In this document: piece by piece, positions 56,401-64,000 of the stretch
Position numbering within the stretch: the stretch's first letter is position 1
How the letters are laid out: every line of letters begins with the position of its first letter
Origin: Paludibacteraceae bacterium
GTDB taxonomy: Bacteria > Bacteroidota > Bacteroidia > Bacteroidales > Paludibacteraceae
Assembly (NCBI GenBank): GCA_017527905.1
Contig: JAFXPK010000004.1
Span: 1 to 64,000 of the forward strand
Reading direction: 5' to 3'
Length of the DNA stretch: 64,000 nucleotides
Made by a program: the position numbers and the translations under genes
Notes under the pieces: generated by a model
What the model was told of the DNA's origin: nothing
Databases searched by the model: none
What the model saw: only the letters and a program-made list of their open reading frames with translations

Positions 56401-59400
56401 GTAGGTGTGAGGCTGATGTGCTCGCCCACTTGTCTGGTGCTCCATACGTAAGAGGATGCTCCATTGGCGGAGAGTACCATCTCGCTTCCTGAGCAGACGC
56501 TCTCGTTTCCTGTGATCCAGACGTATGGAAGCGGGTTGACATCCACGTATACGCTCGCCTCGCTCGTACATCCTTTGGTCGTACCTTTCACCGTGTAGGT
56601 CGTGCCCTTCTCTGGGGTGTCCGCAAATTTCTTGTTGTTGTTAGCTGGATTGCCACCCCATACGTATTCGTTGGCACCGCTTGCGGTCAAGATCGCCTTC
56701 TCTCCATGACATACAGCGGTTGGAGCGTTGATGGTGATGGTAGGATATGGTTTAACCTTCACCTTGATGCTGTCTTCCGATGTACATCCGTTCTCCGACT
56801 CTGCGATCACCCTATAGGTGGTAGCTTGTTCCACGATTGGATGAATCGTGTCGCTTTGTTCGCCGGTGTTCGTCCAAGTGTACTTGATGGCGTTACCCGT
56901 TACCCACAAGGTGTCAATGTCGCCTTGACAGATCTCTTTGTTTCCTGAGATGTTGAATTTTGGCGCAGGGTTCACTTTCACCTCGAATGTGTCTCTGTTC
57001 ACGCAACCGTTGAGGTCTGTACCCGTCACGCGGTATTGGAATGTCTGGTCCGCCTTGTTTGGTTTGACGGTGACGGTCTCCACTGTCGAGCTGTTTGTCT
57101 CGATGTCGCGTACGTTCCATACGTAGGTTGAACCTCCGTTCGCCCTCATGGTGATGCTTTGATTCAAGCAAAGCTCATCCAAGTTGGAAGAGATCCAGAT
57201 GTTTGGCAATGGCATCACAGCCACGCTGAAGGTGGTGTCGGTCTGGCAACCGTTTGTCTCACCGACTACGCTGTAAACCGTATCTCTGTGTAATACGTTG
57301 GAGAATTGGCTTGCGTGTGATCCGTCGTTCCAAGTGTAATTTTGCGCTCCAGTGATTGATACGGTACCTCTCTCGTTGTAGCATACGTAGTCTGGAGCTG
57401 TCACGTTCAACTTAGGATAAGGTTTCGTGTTGATGAGTTTCTCCGCCTCGTTGACGCATCCGTAGATGTCTTGTACGGTCACCTTGAATGTCTTGTCTGT
57501 CTTGATGCCGCTGTAGATCTTCTCTACGGTTTCTCCGTCACCCCATGCGTATGACTTGAACAATACTTGTGAACCGTTCGCAGCCTTCGGATTGTCGTTG
57601 ACAACCCAAAGCGTGTCTATGTCGCCTTCACAGATCAAATCCGTGTATGCGTCGATGTGGAGTTTCGGAAGAGGATGTACGATGACAGTGTAGTCGTTCG
57701 AGTTCTTACAACCATACTCATCCTCGCCCCATACGGTATAGGTCGTCGTGTCTTGAGGGCTTACCGTGATGGTGTCGCTGTTCTCGTTATTCTCCCATTT
57801 ATACAGTCCTGATTTACCACCGGTGGCAATCAAGCTGATCTTGTCGTTGAGACATATCTCATTGTCTAACTTATCCGAACTGATGAGGATGGTCGGCAAG
57901 CTCTTCACAGGAACAGGGATGATGATTGGATCTGCTTCACATCCGTTTTTGCTTCCTGTTACCCTGAAGGTTCTATCCATTTGGAGAATCTCAGAGGTGG
58001 TCGCTGACGTCTCATTGTTGTCCCACTTGTAGGTCTCAGCACCCTTCACCGTGATCTTCGCCTCGGTATTGTAGCATACGTAGTCTGGTTTTTCCACAAC
58101 CTCGATGACAGGACGCTCCTTCATGTAGATTGTCTTGTCGATTTTCCAGTCGCAACCGTTAGCGTTCCTTCCGCTGACAGTGAAGATGGTGGTCTTCTCT
58201 ATCTTGTAGGTCAACTCTTCTCCGCTCGTCAGATTGTTGCCGTCGATGCTCCATGTGTAGTCGACGCCGGAGCCGGTAACCTTCAATGTCACGTTCTCAC
58301 CTTCACAAATATGGTCGGATGGTGATGCGACGATGATGAGGTCGGTCGGCAAGGAGTCTACTCTCACGATGTGGGTGGCGGTAGAACGGCAGAGGTGTTT
58401 GTCTGTTCCTTCCGCGGCGTACTTCGTGGTTCCCTTTGGCGTTATGGACAAATCTGCCGTCGTATGGTTCTTTATCGTGTCAGTTTTGCCCAATCCGCCT
58501 TGTGCGGTTTCTGTCCACAGATAGGTCAACGGACCATTGCCGTTCTTGTCGTCTTCCGCGATCAGTTCTGTTCCCTTTCCGATACAGATGGCATCGTCGC
58601 CCTTGATCTCGAAGATAGGCAAAGGCCATACGTTGATGCCGAAGGTGGTGTCGTTTTGGCACTTGTTCACCTCGACTCTCACGTTGTAGTTCTTCTTGTT
58701 GGAGATAACCTCCTCCCAATAGCTGTTGGTGTTGTTATTCTGCCATTCCCAAGTAGCGTCATCGCTCAAGTCGTTGCCGTTGACATCCACTGCCTTCAAG
58801 TCGATTCTAACCTTGTCGTTCTTACATACGGTATCCACACCTGTGTTCGTGTTGACGAGTATGTGAGGTATTGGCTTGGTGTTGATCTTCACCATGTCGG
58901 CTGATTTACAGTCGTTGTTGTCTGTTCCGATCAAATATACGGCGGTTCCGTTTGTCTTAATCTCAGGGTTGATGCTAGGAGTGTAGTACGTTTGACCGTT
59001 GACACTCCACTCGAACGACTCTGCGGTTCCGCTTGTGTACAGAGATGCTTCGGATCCCTGGCACACTTCCTTCTCGCCTTCGATATGGACGGTTGGCAAC
59101 TCGTTGACTTTGACGTCTATGTCTCCTGTGCCTTTACATCCGTTCTCGTCAACACCGATGACACGGTACTTCGCGAAGAAGGAGGCGTTGTTTTGGGCGT
59201 CAAGGTATATCTTGACGTTGTCTCCGCTCAGCGTTGATGCGGATGTTCCCGTCCAGCGGACATCGTTCCCTGTAATGTCAGGTCCACTCCAAGTGTACTT
59301 GCCGGAGATACCTCCCTTGGCGTACAACGAGTCGTAAGATCTTATACATACATCGGCGTATTGTGCTTCAATCGTGATGTTCGGAAGCGACCAGATGTTG

Positions 59401-62400
59401 ATTGTCGTGTCGATGGTGGACTCACAACCATTGGATATGCCTCGCAATGTCACATTGGCAGGGATGGTGAGTTGGCTGAGAACCAATTCGCTCTTTCCGT
59501 TGTTGTCTGTCTTGTCCTTACCGTCCACTGTCCAATAGTAGCCTCCGTTAGCACCACCGGCGGTCAGTCTCATCTCTTCTCCGTAACATACGTAGTTGGT
59601 GTCCTTTCCTTCGCTGTTTTTCATTGTCAGGGACAATACTGGGTTATCCTTGACAGATACTGGGATTGAGTCTTCCTTCGTACAGCCGTATGCTGTGCGT
59701 GCGGTCACGTGAATTACCTTGTTGTTGTCTAGGATTTCCGAGTAGGTCATGTCTTGGTGGAATCCCTTCATGTCGTGCCAGTCGTATTCCAATCCCATGT
59801 TGTCTGCCTCCACGGTGATGTATGTTCCTCGACAAACAGGTCCGTCGCTTGACAAGCTAAACGATGGCAACGGATGAAGCGATACGCTGACGGTTGTCTT
59901 ACCCTTACAATTGTTGCCGTCTACAGCAGTGACGGTAAAGGTCTTTGGAGCCTTGATCGAATCCGTTTCGTAGGTTGCGCCTTGGAAACTGCCCTCCCAT
60001 GTGAAGGCGTTGTCGTCGCTGATGGTCGGACTGGTAGCCACGAGGGTCGCTTTCTCTCCTGGACATACGGATACGTTCTCTACGATGATGGTAGGATCGT
60101 CCCACGTGTTGACAGTGTATTTCTCAACGGTAGGACACTTTCCGCCTTGGTATACGTTGTATGCGGTGACTGTGTATTGGGTTTGCTTCGGCACTGTTGG
60201 CTCGATGAAGTTCTTCGTCAAGTCAACACCCGTTTCTCCCCAGGACGTCCATTCGAATTGGATGTTGTCCACCTCTGTTTCCGTGTTGCTGACGCTGATC
60301 TTAGCTTTGTCGTTCTTACATACATTGCTTGTGATCTCGTCAAGCTGGAGAATTGGGTACTTGTGCATCTTGACGGAGTGCGTCTTGCTGCTGCTACAAC
60401 CCAATGCGTTGTAGGCTGTCAACCTTACCGTCGTATCGCTCGCGATGAGGAACGTGTGGCTCTTCAGCGTGGATATCTTGTTGCCAAGCGTATCCGTCCA
60501 CATGTAGGTCAGGTTCTCTGTGCTCTTACCCGTGAGGGCGATACGTTGCTTTTGGCAAGTGTCTGTCGGGCCTTCGATGGTGAAGCTTGGCAATTCATAC
60601 AATGTCACGCTGGTGGAGTCAGTGTTGTAGCAGGTGTATGTCTTGTTGTCGTATTCATAATACTTACCGCCCAACAATGTGTGCTTCTCTCCGTTCCTTG
60701 TAGGCTTGAATGTTAACGTGCCGTTGTTCTCATTCGTCAAAGAGACATCCTTCGTGTCCCAAGCGTACTTGTCTCCGTTCTTCGCATGCAAAGTGACTTC
60801 TCCGTCTTCGCAGGCTGCGATGTTATTGCCCTCTTCGATCGAAATGTTCGGCAATTGGAGTACTTGTACTCTGAATGTCGTATCCCTCTTACAAGTTGCG
60901 GTGTTATATTTCTTCTGCGCTTGTACGAAGAACCATGATTCTGAGGTTAACGGATCAGTCGTCCAGCTCTTGGTGGTGGCGTCAGGCGTCGTGCTGATGT
61001 CTGTGCCCTTGTACCAATAGAACTTCGTGCTGTCGTTGTCTTCCAGCGTCGACGAGAAGGTGGCAGGTGAGCCGAAGCATGTATAATTGTCGAGCTGCAG
61101 CATCAGTTCAGGAAGGCGTTTCCTCTTGATGTCGATGCTGTCTTCCTTCTCGCAAAGGGTCTCCGTGTTGATTGCGTAGATGTGGATTACCGTGTCACTC
61201 TTGATCACGTAGTCACGTGTCTTGGTCGTACGGTATCCGTTTTCGTCCCACTTGTAGTTGTAAGACTCTGAAGCGATGACGGATACGGCGATCTTCTCAC
61301 CCTCGCAGGCTTCTTTCGGTCCATTGATGGTGAAGCTAGGCAAGCTGTTCATTCTGACGAGGATGTCGGCGTTGTTCTTACATCCCTTCTCGTCTACACC
61401 TTCGACGATGAAGGTGGTCAAGCCGGCCGTTGGTGTAGGCTCGAATAGACTACCCCTTTCGGTGCTGTAAACTGTGTCTTGGCCTCCGTTCTCGTTTTGG
61501 AATGTGTACTTCCAGCTGTATTTGCCGTCAATACCTCCTTCTGCTTGCAGTGATACGTTGTTGCCTTGGCAGACCTCCTTGTCTCCGTCCACTCTTATGT
61601 TTGGCTTCTCCCAAGGTGTGATCTTGAAGGTCGTGTCGGAGAAGCACTCCTTATACGTGCTGTACAAAGGATACTTTTTCGTGACGGTTGCCTTGTATTC
61701 CTTGTAGGTGGAGACGACTTGCGTCAGGGTGGTGTTGTTCACGCTCAAATCATTGTTGTCGATTTGGGCGCCTGTCCTAGCGTCAACCCAGTTGAATACG
61801 ACACCTTCCATCGGAGAAGTGATTACCAGTACCGCAGTGTCGTCTTTACATACGTTCTGGGTGTCTTTTACTGCGTGGATGGCAGGGATCTCCTTCTTGG
61901 CGATGCTGAAGGACTTGGTCAACGAGCAACCTTCTGCGTTAGTGGCTGTCGCATAGAGCACCGTGTCTTTTGTGATCTTAATCTTGATCTCATCGTTATT
62001 ACCTAACTGGACATTGTTCTTGTCGGTCCACTTGTAGTTAAGACCTCCAATAGTTGATATGCTCTTGGTGGCGGTGATGGTCACCTCCTCGTTCTCGCAG
62101 GCGATTGTGTCTCCTGAGATGGTGAAGTCAGGCAATTGGTTGATGTTGATGATGATGCTGTCTTGGCTCACACATCCGTTGTTGTCCATGCCCCACAGAT
62201 ATTTTGTGGTTTGCTCGGTTAAGTCCACGTAGGTCTTTTCCGTTTCCGTTCCGTAGTCGGACGCATTTCTCGAAATGGTTCCACGAGCATCTTTCCATGC
62301 GTATTGGTTAGCTGTGCCTTCCGCTTTCAAGGTTACCTCGCCATTCTTGCAGACAGAAGTCTTTGGCGACAAGCCTATTTTGACGGTTGGCAAGCTCCAA

Positions 62401-64000
62401 ACGTCCACTGTCCAAGTCTGTGTGTGCTTACACTGACCTCTCACACCGACAACAGAGAATGCGGTTAATCCATCCACTTTGTCTACAGAATGCGTTTTGC
62501 CTGTGATGTTTTGTCCTCCCATCCAATAGAATTGGGTGGCGTTGGCGTCTCTTGCCGTGTCTTGTACGGTGAGCGTCACAGGATCTCCTAAACATACATT
62601 GCTGATAGGGTTGACAAATGAGACTTCTGGATTAGGAAGGAATTTGATGGTCTTTGTGATTCCTTCCGATACACATCCGTTTTCGTCTTTTGCCACCACT
62701 TGGATGTTCACGTCCGCACTCTCAACCTTCACCTCTTTCCTATTGGAGGTTGTGAATTGGTTCGTATTGTTCCAACTATACAACAATTCTTTGTTGTTGA
62801 GGCTCTTGGCTGTCGCCACGGTATCTGTTCCGTCGCAAACTTCCGCTGGAGCGATCAACTCGATGCGAGGCAGCGCATTCACGTAGATTGTGAAGTCCGT
62901 GGAGTCTATACAATGTTTGTCGCTCTCCGCTTTCACCTGATATTTGAGTGCGCTTTCGCTTGCGGTTGCTGAGGTGCTTACGGTTGTCTTCGAGTTAGAA
63001 TCAGTGTTGGTTGATGCTCCCAGGTTGGCTCCGTCCCATTCCCATGTGAGGATGTCGGAAGAGGTTGCGGTGAGGTTGACATTCGCCCCCGCACAAACGG
63101 TGGTGTCCGCTTTGCCTCCGTTGATGGAGATGACTGGCAGATCCCAGATGTCGACGGTGAGGATTTCTTGGCTTCTACATGTTACGTTTGAATTGATATA
63201 TGTACTGCCTACTAATTCCCTTCCTTCGTAATAAGCCATCATGGAGATGGTGAAATCTCTCTTCTCGTTGATGATCTCTTTGATAGTCAAATCTTTCCAT
63301 TTTGTATTGTCTGGAGGTGTGAGACTTTCACCCAACCAGATGTAATCGCTTAGTCTCTCGCCGTTCGCTCCGTTCGGGCTCAGTGTGATGTTTGAGCGAC
63401 TACCCTTACATACGGTCAAGTCTCCCGTTAAAATATAACTAGGATTCTCTTTCGCTTCGAGCTTAAACGTCTTTGTCGCATCGCAACCTTGTGCTGTTTG
63501 CGCATGTACGGTTATGTCCATGTCTGTGTCGATGCTTGGAATCGTGATGGAGGCTGTGTTTTGGGCACCTGTGCTCCATGTCCATGTGCCGCCTGGCAGG
63601 TTGTCTGTGAATGACAGGGTCTTGTCGTCGCCTTTACATACGTAGATCAATTCTGTCGGTGCAGTGAACGTTGGCGTATTGTATACCTCGATGGTGACGG
63701 AGTCTCTGTTCTTACATCCGTTGACGGTCACTTCGACAGCATATTGGATAGTGGTGTTCTCGGAAGGTGTTTGGATGGTGAGTGACTGTCCTGTCGCTCC
63801 CGAGATGTTTTGTGCGTTTTGGAAGTTCTCTCCGGTATACTTCTGCCATTGATAATTGTCCGCTGAGGATGCTGTCAATTCCGCCGATGCATTGTTGATA
63901 CAGAGGAAGTTTGGAGCCGAAATCTTCACGTCAGGAAGTTCTTTGACATTGAAGCTAACAGTCTCTGTCTTCGGACACGTCAATGTTTCGTTGTTGGAGA
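53481..64000 (-). CDS. second giant T9SS type B-exported Ig/PKD-repeat surface protein (partial, N-terminus beyond the window)
   Basis: The frame is open from the right edge to the stop at 53481, giving at least 3,505 residues with no start inside the window; no initiation site should be assigned near 63983. It is made of about forty Ig/PKD-like domains of the same type as the first giant protein, in the same A-B-C order over long stretches. It ends in a PKD-like domain (RDSFLITARAVDDKGCLYEGD) and the type B T9SS domain DFWAPNAFSPNEDAMND to GTVTLIR. The last ~95 residues match the other giant protein closely, so the two are paralogues. Location is the cell surface or medium; ligand unknown. 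Confidence 0.96.
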   Translation of the reverse strand, partial: SNNETLTCPKTETVSFNVKELPDVKISAPNFLCINNASAELTASSADNYQWQKYTGENFQNAQNISGATGQSLTIQTPSENTTIQYAVEVTVNGCKNRDSVTIEVYNTPTFTAPTELIYVCKGDDKTLSFTDNLPGGTWTWSTGAQNTASITIPSIDTDMDITVHAQTAQGCDATKTFKLEAKENPSYILTGDLTVCKGSRSNITLSPNGANGERLSDYIWLGESLTPPDNTKWKDLTIKEIINEKRDFTISMMAYYEGRELVGSTYINSNVTCRSQEILTVDIWDLPVISINGGKADTTVCAGANVNLTATSSDILTWEWDGANLGASTNTDSNSKTTVSTSATASESALKYQVKAESDKHCIDSTDFTIYVNALPRIELIAPAEVCDGTDTVATAKSLNNKELLYSWNNTNQFTTSNRKEVKVESADVNIQVVAKDENGCVSEGITKTIKFLPNPEVSFVNPISNVCLGDPVTLTVQDTARDANATQFYWMGGQNITGKTHSVDKVDGLTAFSVVGVRGQCKHTQTWTVDVWSLPTVKIGLSPKTSVCKNGEVTLKAEGTANQYAWKDARGTISRNASDYGTETEKTYVDLTEQTTKYLWGMDNNGCVSQDSIIININQLPDFTISGDTIACENEEVTITATKSISTIGGLNYKWTDKNNVQLGNNDEIKIKITKDTVLYATATNAEGCSLTKSFSIAKKEIPAIHAVKDTQNVCKDDTAVLVITSPMEGVVFNWVDARTGAQIDNNDLSVNNTTLTQVVSTYKEYKATVTKKYPLYSTYKECFSDTTFKITPWEKPNIRVDGDKEVCQGNNVSLQAEGGIDGKYSWKYTFQNENGGQDTVYSTERGSLFEPTPTAGLTTFIVEGVDEKGCKNNADILVRMNSLPSFTINGPKEACEGEKIAVSVIASESYNYKWDENGYRTTKTRDYVIKSDTVIHIYAINTETLCEKEDSIDIKRKRLPELMLQLDNYTCFGSPATFSSTLEDNDSTKFYWYKGTDISTTPDATTKSWTTDPLTSESWFFVQAQKKYNTATCKRDTTFRVQVLQLPNISIEEGNNIAACEDGEVTLHAKNGDKYAWDTKDVSLTNENNGTLTFKPTRNGEKHTLLGGKYYEYDNKTYTCYNTDSTSVTLYELPSFTIEGPTDTCQKQRIALTGKSTENLTYMWTDTLGNKISTLKSHTFLIASDTTVRLTAYNALGCSSSKTHSVKMHKYPILQLDEITSNVCKNDKAKISVSNTETEVDNIQFEWTSWGETGVDLTKNFIEPTVPKQTQYTVTAYNVYQGGKCPTVEKYTVNTWDDPTIIVENVSVCPGEKATLVATSPTISDDNAFTWEGSFQGATYETDSIKAPKTFTVTAVDGNNCKGKTTVSVSLHPLPSFSLSSDGPVCRGTYITVEADNMGLEYDWHDMKGFHQDMTYSEILDNNKVIHVTARTAYGCTKEDSIPVSVKDNPVLSLTMKNSEGKDTNYVCYGEEMRLTAGGANGGYYWTVDGKDKTDNNGKSELVLSQLTIPANVTLRGISNGCESTIDTTINIWSLPNITIEAQYADVCIRSYDSLYAKGGISGKYTWSGPDITGNDVRWTGTSASTLSGDNVKIYLDAQNNASFFAKYRVIGVDENGCKGTGDIDVKVNELPTVHIEGEKEVCQGSEASLYTSGTAESFEWSVNGQTYYTPSINPEIKTNGTAVYLIGTDNNDCKSADMVKINTKPIPHILVNTNTGVDTVCKNDKVRIDLKAVDVNGNDLSDDATWEWQNNNTNSYWEEVISNKKNYNVRVEVNKCQNDTTFGINVWPLPIFEIKGDDAICIGKGTELIAEDDKNGNGPLTYLWTETAQGGLGKTDTIKNHTTADLSITPKGTTKYAAEGTDKHLCRSTATHIVRVDSLPTDLIIVASPSDHICEGENVTLKVTGSGVDYTWSIDGNNLTSGEELTYKIEKTTIFTVSGRNANGCDWKIDKTIYMKERPVIEVVEKPDYVCYNTEAKITVKGAETYKWDNNETSATTSEILQMDRTFRVTGSKNGCEADPIIIPVPVKSLPTILISSDKLDNEICLNDKISLIATGGKSGLYKWENNENSDTITVSPQDTTTYTVWGEDEYGCKNSNDYTVIVHPLPKLHIDAYTDLICEGDIDTLWVVNDNPKAANGSQVLFKSYAWGDGETVEKIYSGIKTDKTFKVTVQDIYGCVNEAEKLINTKPYPKLNVTAPDYVCYNERGTVSITGAQNYTWNDGSHASQFSNVLHRDTVYSVVGETNGCQTDTTFSVAVMPLPNIWISSNLDELCLNQSITMRANGGSTYVWNVRDIETNSSTVETVTVKPNKADQTFQYRVTGTDLNGCVNRDTFEVKVNPAPKFNISGNKEICQGDIDTLWVTGNAIKYTWTNTGEQSDTIHPIVEQATTYRVIAESENGCTSEDSIKVKVKPYPTITINAPTAVCHGEKAILTASGANEYVWGGNPANNNKKFADTPEKGTTYTVKGTTKGCTSEASVYVDVNPLPYVWITGNESVCSGSEMVLSANGASSYVWSTRQVGEHISLTPTETSRPLVISVTGTDANNCVNRDTFTITVHPLPDVKIKGDNATCNGDATHLEAVGAKDYVWNTSEQGAHIYPIITANKTFTVEGTDEYGCKNSATKTVTRKFYPILSYTAPSAVCDGSEVRISVTGASRYTWSGTESLKAQGGTMTDTIRERTIYQVTGEENGCTTVREIIIDKYELPTIWINGPATVCQGSQLKLSATGGNTYTWAWGNNTYRNSTLSDQPERTMTYHVTGTDSHKCSNTAEHEVVVKPNPKFVVKGETEVCEGTATTLTAEPTDNSQLSFSWSNGAGTPSITPVINTTTKFIVVAKDANNCESTVTHTVVSQKIPEVTWTGTTTICQGDRLQLNAKGAKTYQWTCSEKPGVTLSTTNLMTDYPTTSAIYVLVGSSNGCSAEPISIPVNALPNPNLTYQGNTIICENSQLTLTVYGADSYLWNNGSSNKTMITIPPAGDTTFSVIGTDKNKCKSELKIPVKVNKNPEFTIEGETEVCRGEYTTLTATGEAMTYYWGYQTPIYDKNLSGNGAPIAVQIDIPTYVFVKGVDQRGCETEKSITIKMKNPPYVKYSGDTKVCLGETIELLAEGDAKEYTWSTDGGITSRKGNPYLFQPTGVTRLLLSGIADNGCVTTEEIYIETNVAPNVDIYGDSIICEGGNARLIADGAEEFVWVEEKTGKIEQGRYVERSGMEAGPNKFYITGTSINNCKNTKEFTLWVHKNPEIHIHDTLIGCPSTGTVAEFSVNAPNISWCEWKSYPLNGDLYSNSEKKVSATITEPTQIYVVAYDNNRCASYDTIEVDALQFNPIQFDVTPTVIDENSNTIEMTGIYPATNNWTWLTDDDTEDWKGREVKHTFKNPSTRDSFLITARAVDDKGCLYEGDTIVYVWKDFWAPNAFSPNEDAMNDKFWFLGTEFMTEFHWRVFDRTGRIVFESDSREGKWDGRDLNGEECGWGVYGYIVEYKSIFKGINKTGERRGTVTLIR
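53767..64000 (-). repeat. tandem Ig/PKD-like domain array of the second giant protein (partial)
   Basis: About forty domains of ~70-90 residues lie in the window, with the same IC-G / Y-W / GC signature as the first giant gene. Clear A-B-C cassettes are seen around residues of the type HPLP, TKPYP and ETNGC followed by VMPLP. The array continues past the right edge. Confidence 0.85.

Noticed and set aside
63900..64000. A start of the second giant gene near 63983
   Set aside because: The codon there is TTG in the middle of a repeat, and the frame is open to the right edge, so the true start lies outside the window.

Overview
The window comes from a member of the Bacteroidetes, most likely order Bacteroidales, with a type IX secretion system (T9SS). 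Several proteins end in T9SS type A sorting tails, and the two largest end in the gliding-motility-associated type B C-terminal domain. Lipoprotein signals, DUF1573, DUF4369-thioredoxin, UpxY/NusG-like and PorT-like proteins, and -7 boxes of the form TAnnTTTG fit the same group. I cannot name a genus. I saw no rRNA, tRNA, CRISPR array or transposase.

The left third (1-25.6 kb) is mixed. It starts with the tail of a T9SS cargo and an unrecognised secreted protein. Next come an AT-rich pair, an AbiH abortive-infection protein and a DUF1643 protein, followed by convergent thioredoxin and DnaK genes. Two related small lipoproteins follow, separated and followed by arrays of ~105-120 bp hairpin-forming AT-rich repeats. 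Then come a T9SS-exported esterase/depolymerase and phosphoglycerate kinase. A minus-strand redox and envelope cluster holds a DUF4369/TlpA-like lipoprotein, a CcdA-like membrane protein and two DUF1573 proteins. An M23 peptidase and a C69-type peptidase homologue form a plus-strand pair. A NusG/UpxY-like regulator and a radical-SAM activase-like gene are divergent. A two-gene secreted glycanase operon (GH43-GH30-ricin fusion, then GH16) carries T9SS tails. A PorT-like barrel protein and MutS2 follow on the minus strand.

The right 36 kb (28.2-64.0 kb) is almost entirely two consecutive minus-strand giant genes. One encodes a complete 8,329-residue protein. The other is at least 3,505 residues and runs off the right edge. 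Each is a long array of ~70-90-residue Ig/PKD-like domains, most with one Cys near each end, closed by a PKD-like domain and a type B T9SS signal. Much of each array repeats as three-domain cassettes of about 230 residues, and one exact 20-nt DNA match lies 678 bp apart. These look like paralogous cell-surface fibres or adhesins exported by T9SS. They are the most unusual content of the window.

The links between regions are inferred: T9SS exports the glycanases, the esterase and the giant proteins, and the redox cluster may support oxidative folding of periplasmic or surface proteins.
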